The notes beneath the pieces were generated by a model, which saw only the letters and a list, made by a program, of their open reading frames with translations, was not told where the DNA came from and made no database searches. DNA of 7,610 bases from Ruminococcus sp. Lineage in GTDB: Bacteria; Bacillota; Clostridia; Oscillospirales; Ruminococcaceae. Of this stretch, positions 5,406 through 7,610 are shown in pieces (the first letter of the stretch is position 1; each line of letters begins with the position of its first letter). The stretch is taken from assembly GCA_017544125.1 (NCBI GenBank), contig JAFYET010000154.1, forward strand, positions 1 to 7,610, given 5' to 3'. The translations under genes were made by a program, and so were the position numbers.

Positions 5406-7610
5406 ATGACGAAGATTGTTGATAACGTAGCGGCTCTCGAAGAAAAGCTGAAGGAAGTAAAGGCTGCCCAGGCGCTGTATGCTGAATACACGCAGGAGCA
5501 GGTAGACAAGATATTCAAGGCTGCGGCTCTTGCTGCAAACAAGGCAAGGATATCGCTTGCGAAGATGGCTGTTGAGGAAACAGGCATGGGCGTGGTTGAA
5601 GACAAGGTCATCAAGAACAACTATGCTGCCGAATACATCTACAATGCCTACAAGAACACAAAGACCTGCGGCATTGTCGAGGAGGACAAGGAGTTCGGCA
5701 CAAAGAAGATACTCGAGCCTATCGGCATAATCGCAGCTGTCATACCCACCACAAACCCGACATCTACCGCTATATTCAAGGCTATGCTGGCACTGAAAAC
5801 CAGAAACGGCATAATATTCTCCCCTCACCCGAGGGCAAAGAAGAGCACGATCGAGGCTGCAAAGATAGTCTACGAGGCTGCTGTTGAAGCAGGCGCTCCC
5901 AAAAACATCATCGGCTGGATAGACGTTCCCTCTCTTGACCTTACAAACACTGTAATGAAAGAGGCTGACATAATCCTCGCAACCGGCGGCCCCGGAATGG
6001 TTAAGGCTGCATACTCCAGCGGCAAGCCTGCCCTCGGCGTTGGTGCGGGCAACACACCTGCCGTTATCGACAAGAGTGCTGACATAAAGGTAGCTGTCAA
6101 CTCCATAATCCACTCTAAGACATTTGATAACGGCATGATCTGCGCCTCCGAGCAGAGCGTTATCATCGACAAGAGCATATACACCGAAGTCAAGAAGGAA
6201 TTCAAGGCAAGAGGCTGCCACATACTTAATAAGGAAGACACCGAAAAGGTAAGAAAAACCATTATCATAAACGGCGCACTCAATGCAAAGATAGTAGGTC
6301 AGAGCGCATTCAGGATTGCACAGCTTGCCGATGTTAAGGTGCCTGAGAGCACAAAGATACTCATAGGCGAGGTAACGAGCGTTGACATAAGCGAAGAGTT
6401 CGCTCACGAAAAGCTCTCGCCGGTGCTTGCAATGTACAAGGCAAACGACTTTGAAGATGCCTGCGAAAAGGCTGACAGGCTGATAAAGGACGGCGGCTAC
6501 GGTCACACGGCTTCTCTCTATGTTGATGCAGCGACCGAGCAGGACAAGATAAACTTCTTTGCTCACAAGATGAAGACCTGCCGCATACTTGTAAACACCC
6601 CCTCCTCTCACGGCGGCATAGGCGACCTTTACAACTTCAAGATGCCCCCCTCCCTCACCCTCGGCTGCGGCTCGTGGGGCGGCAACTCGGTTTCCGAGAA
6701 TGTAGGCGTAAAGCACCTGCTCAACATCAAGACGGTAGCGGAGAGGAGAGAGAATATGCTTTGGTTCAGAGCACCCGAAAAGGTTTATTTCAAGAGAGGC
6801 TGTCTGCCTGTTGCGCTTGACGAGCTTAAAAACGTTATGGGCAAGAAAAAGGCATTCATCGTGACCGACAGCTTCCTTTACAAAAACGGCTTCTCCAAGC
6901 CCGTGACCGACAAGCTCGACGCTTTGGGCATAATTCACGAGACATTCTTTGACGTAGAGCCCGACCCGTCACTCAGCTGTGCCGTGGCAGGCGCTAAGCA
7001 GATGAGCGACTTTGAGCCTGATGTGATAATCGCTATCGGCGGCGGCTCGGCTATGGACGCTGCAAAGATAATGTGGGTACTCTACGAGCACCCCGAGGCT
7101 GACTTCCTTGACATGGCTATGAGATTCATTGACATAAGAAAGAGGGTATACACCTTCCCGAAGATGGGCGAAAAGGCTTACTTCGTGGCTGTTCCCACAT
7201 CTTCCGGCACAGGCTCGGAGGTAACGCCCTTTGCAGTTATCACAGATGAGAAGACAGGTCACAAGTATCCCCTTGCAGACTATGCGCTGCTGCCCAACAT
7301 GGCAATAGTTGACACAGATATGATGATGAGCGCACCCAAGGGTCTTACAGCTGCATCGGGTCTTGACTGCATGGTACACGATTTAGAAGCATACGCTTCG
7401 GTCATGGCGACAGACTTTACTGACGGCATAGCACTTCGCAGCTTAAAGCAGACATTTGACAACCTGCCCGAGTGCATAGCAAACGGTCAGACAGCATACA
7501 AGGCAAGAGAGAACATGGCACACGCCGCAACAATGGCAGGCATGGCCTTTGCAAACGCATTCTTAGGCATAGGTCACAGCCTTGCACACAAGCTGGGCGC
7601 TTACCACCAC
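5406..7610 (+). CDS. adhE: Bifunctional acetaldehyde-CoA dehydrogenase / iron-dependent alcohol dehydrogenase; 3' end outside window
   Basis: The reading frame is open from the ATG to the window edge (735 residues; AdhE is normally about 870). The N-terminal aldehyde dehydrogenase half has IIAAVIPTTNPTSTAIFK (about 110-130), VGAGNTP (212-218) and the catalytic Cys246 in DNGMICASEQSV, the same number as in E. coli AdhE. The C-terminal half is a group III iron-dependent alcohol dehydrogenase with the nucleotide motif GGGSAMDAAK (from 545), GTGSEVTPF (from 601) and metal ligands Asp654, His658 and His724; the fourth His falls just past the edge. It reduces acetyl-CoA to acetaldehyde and then ethanol, using two NADH, in the cytoplasm, usually as helical spirosomes. 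Oddity: the segment around the first ligands reads GLDCMVHDLEAY, where most relatives have a form like GIDALTHALEAY; the ligands themselves are intact. No frameshift is seen. Confidence 0.97.
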   Translation, partial: MTKIVDNVAALEEKLKEVKAAQALYAEYTQEQVDKIFKAAALAANKARISLAKMAVEETGMGVVEDKVIKNNYAAEYIYNAYKNTKTCGIVEEDKEFGTKKILEPIGIIAAVIPTTNPTSTAIFKAMLALKTRNGIIFSPHPRAKKSTIEAAKIVYEAAVEAGAPKNIIGWIDVPSLDLTNTVMKEADIILATGGPGMVKAAYSSGKPALGVGAGNTPAVIDKSADIKVAVNSIIHSKTFDNGMICASEQSVIIDKSIYTEVKKEFKARGCHILNKEDTEKVRKTIIINGALNAKIVGQSAFRIAQLADVKVPESTKILIGEVTSVDISEEFAHEKLSPVLAMYKANDFEDACEKADRLIKDGGYGHTASLYVDAATEQDKINFFAHKMKTCRILVNTPSSHGGIGDLYNFKMPPSLTLGCGSWGGNSVSENVGVKHLLNIKTVAERRENMLWFRAPEKVYFKRGCLPVALDELKNVMGKKKAFIVTDSFLYKNGFSKPVTDKLDALGIIHETFFDVEPDPSLSCAVAGAKQMSDFEPDVIIAIGGGSAMDAAKIMWVLYEHPEADFLDMAMRFIDIRKRVYTFPKMGEKAYFVAVPTSSGTGSEVTPFAVITDEKTGHKYPLADYALLPNMAIVDTDMMMSAPKGLTAASGLDCMVHDLEAYASVMATDFTDGIALRSLKQTFDNLPECIANGQTAYKARENMAHAATMAGMAFANAFLGIGHSLAHKLGAYHH

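Noticed and set aside
5289..6938. 549-codon open frame on the minus strand opposite adhE
   Set aside because: It lies entirely antisense to, and upstream of, the unmistakable AdhE coding frame. Its translation is rich in Cys, Tyr and Val in a shadow-like way, it has no domain pattern, and it reads across the adhE promoter. It is a by-product of the codon bias of adhE.

Overview
This window looks like a chromosomal stretch from an anaerobic, fermentative Firmicute of the class Clostridia, most likely a Ruminococcus-type gut or rumen bacterium. Four things suggest this: the AdhE and GH2 sequences are of clostridial type, the genes have AGGAGG-like ribosome sites, the promoters match the SigA consensus very closely, and the coding DNA (rich in ATA, AAG and GGC codons) is separated by AT-rich spacers. 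The genus is an inference from the style of the proteins, not a database result.

Layout. Positions 1-2179 (+) hold the C-terminal 725 or so residues of a large GH2 beta-galactosidase-type glycoside hydrolase with accessory beta-sandwich domains, including two tandem CBM6-like modules at the end. A strong hairpin at about 2189-2223 lies between it and a convergent SGNH/GDSL esterase (2229-3314, -). Next come a small lipoprotein (3427-3945, -) and an APH/choline-kinase-fold protein (4204-4962, -). On the right, adhE (bifunctional acetaldehyde-CoA/alcohol dehydrogenase, 5406 to the window edge, +) is divergent from the kinase-like gene. It is cut after residue 735.

Organisation. The three minus-strand genes look like independent single-gene units. 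Each has its own near-consensus promoter, and the lipoprotein and kinase-like genes each end in a rho-independent terminator whose T-run lies just before the promoter of the next gene. The GH2 enzyme and the SGNH esterase both fit plant-polysaccharide (hemicellulose) breakdown. AdhE is the enzyme that turns the resulting acetyl-CoA into ethanol and reoxidises NADH.

Main points for a second look. The kinase-fold protein has lost both acidic catalytic residues (HGD to HGS, and the later D-W to N-W), so it is a candidate pseudokinase. The adhE promoter is a perfect TTGACA-17-TATAAT with an extended -10, and an 18-bp Rex-operator-like dyad covers its -35. A 14-bp dyad overlaps the -35 of the lipoprotein gene. 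A 16-codon upstream ORF contains the adhE Shine-Dalgarno and stops one base before the adhE start. I see no CRISPR array, insertion sequence, tRNA or rRNA.
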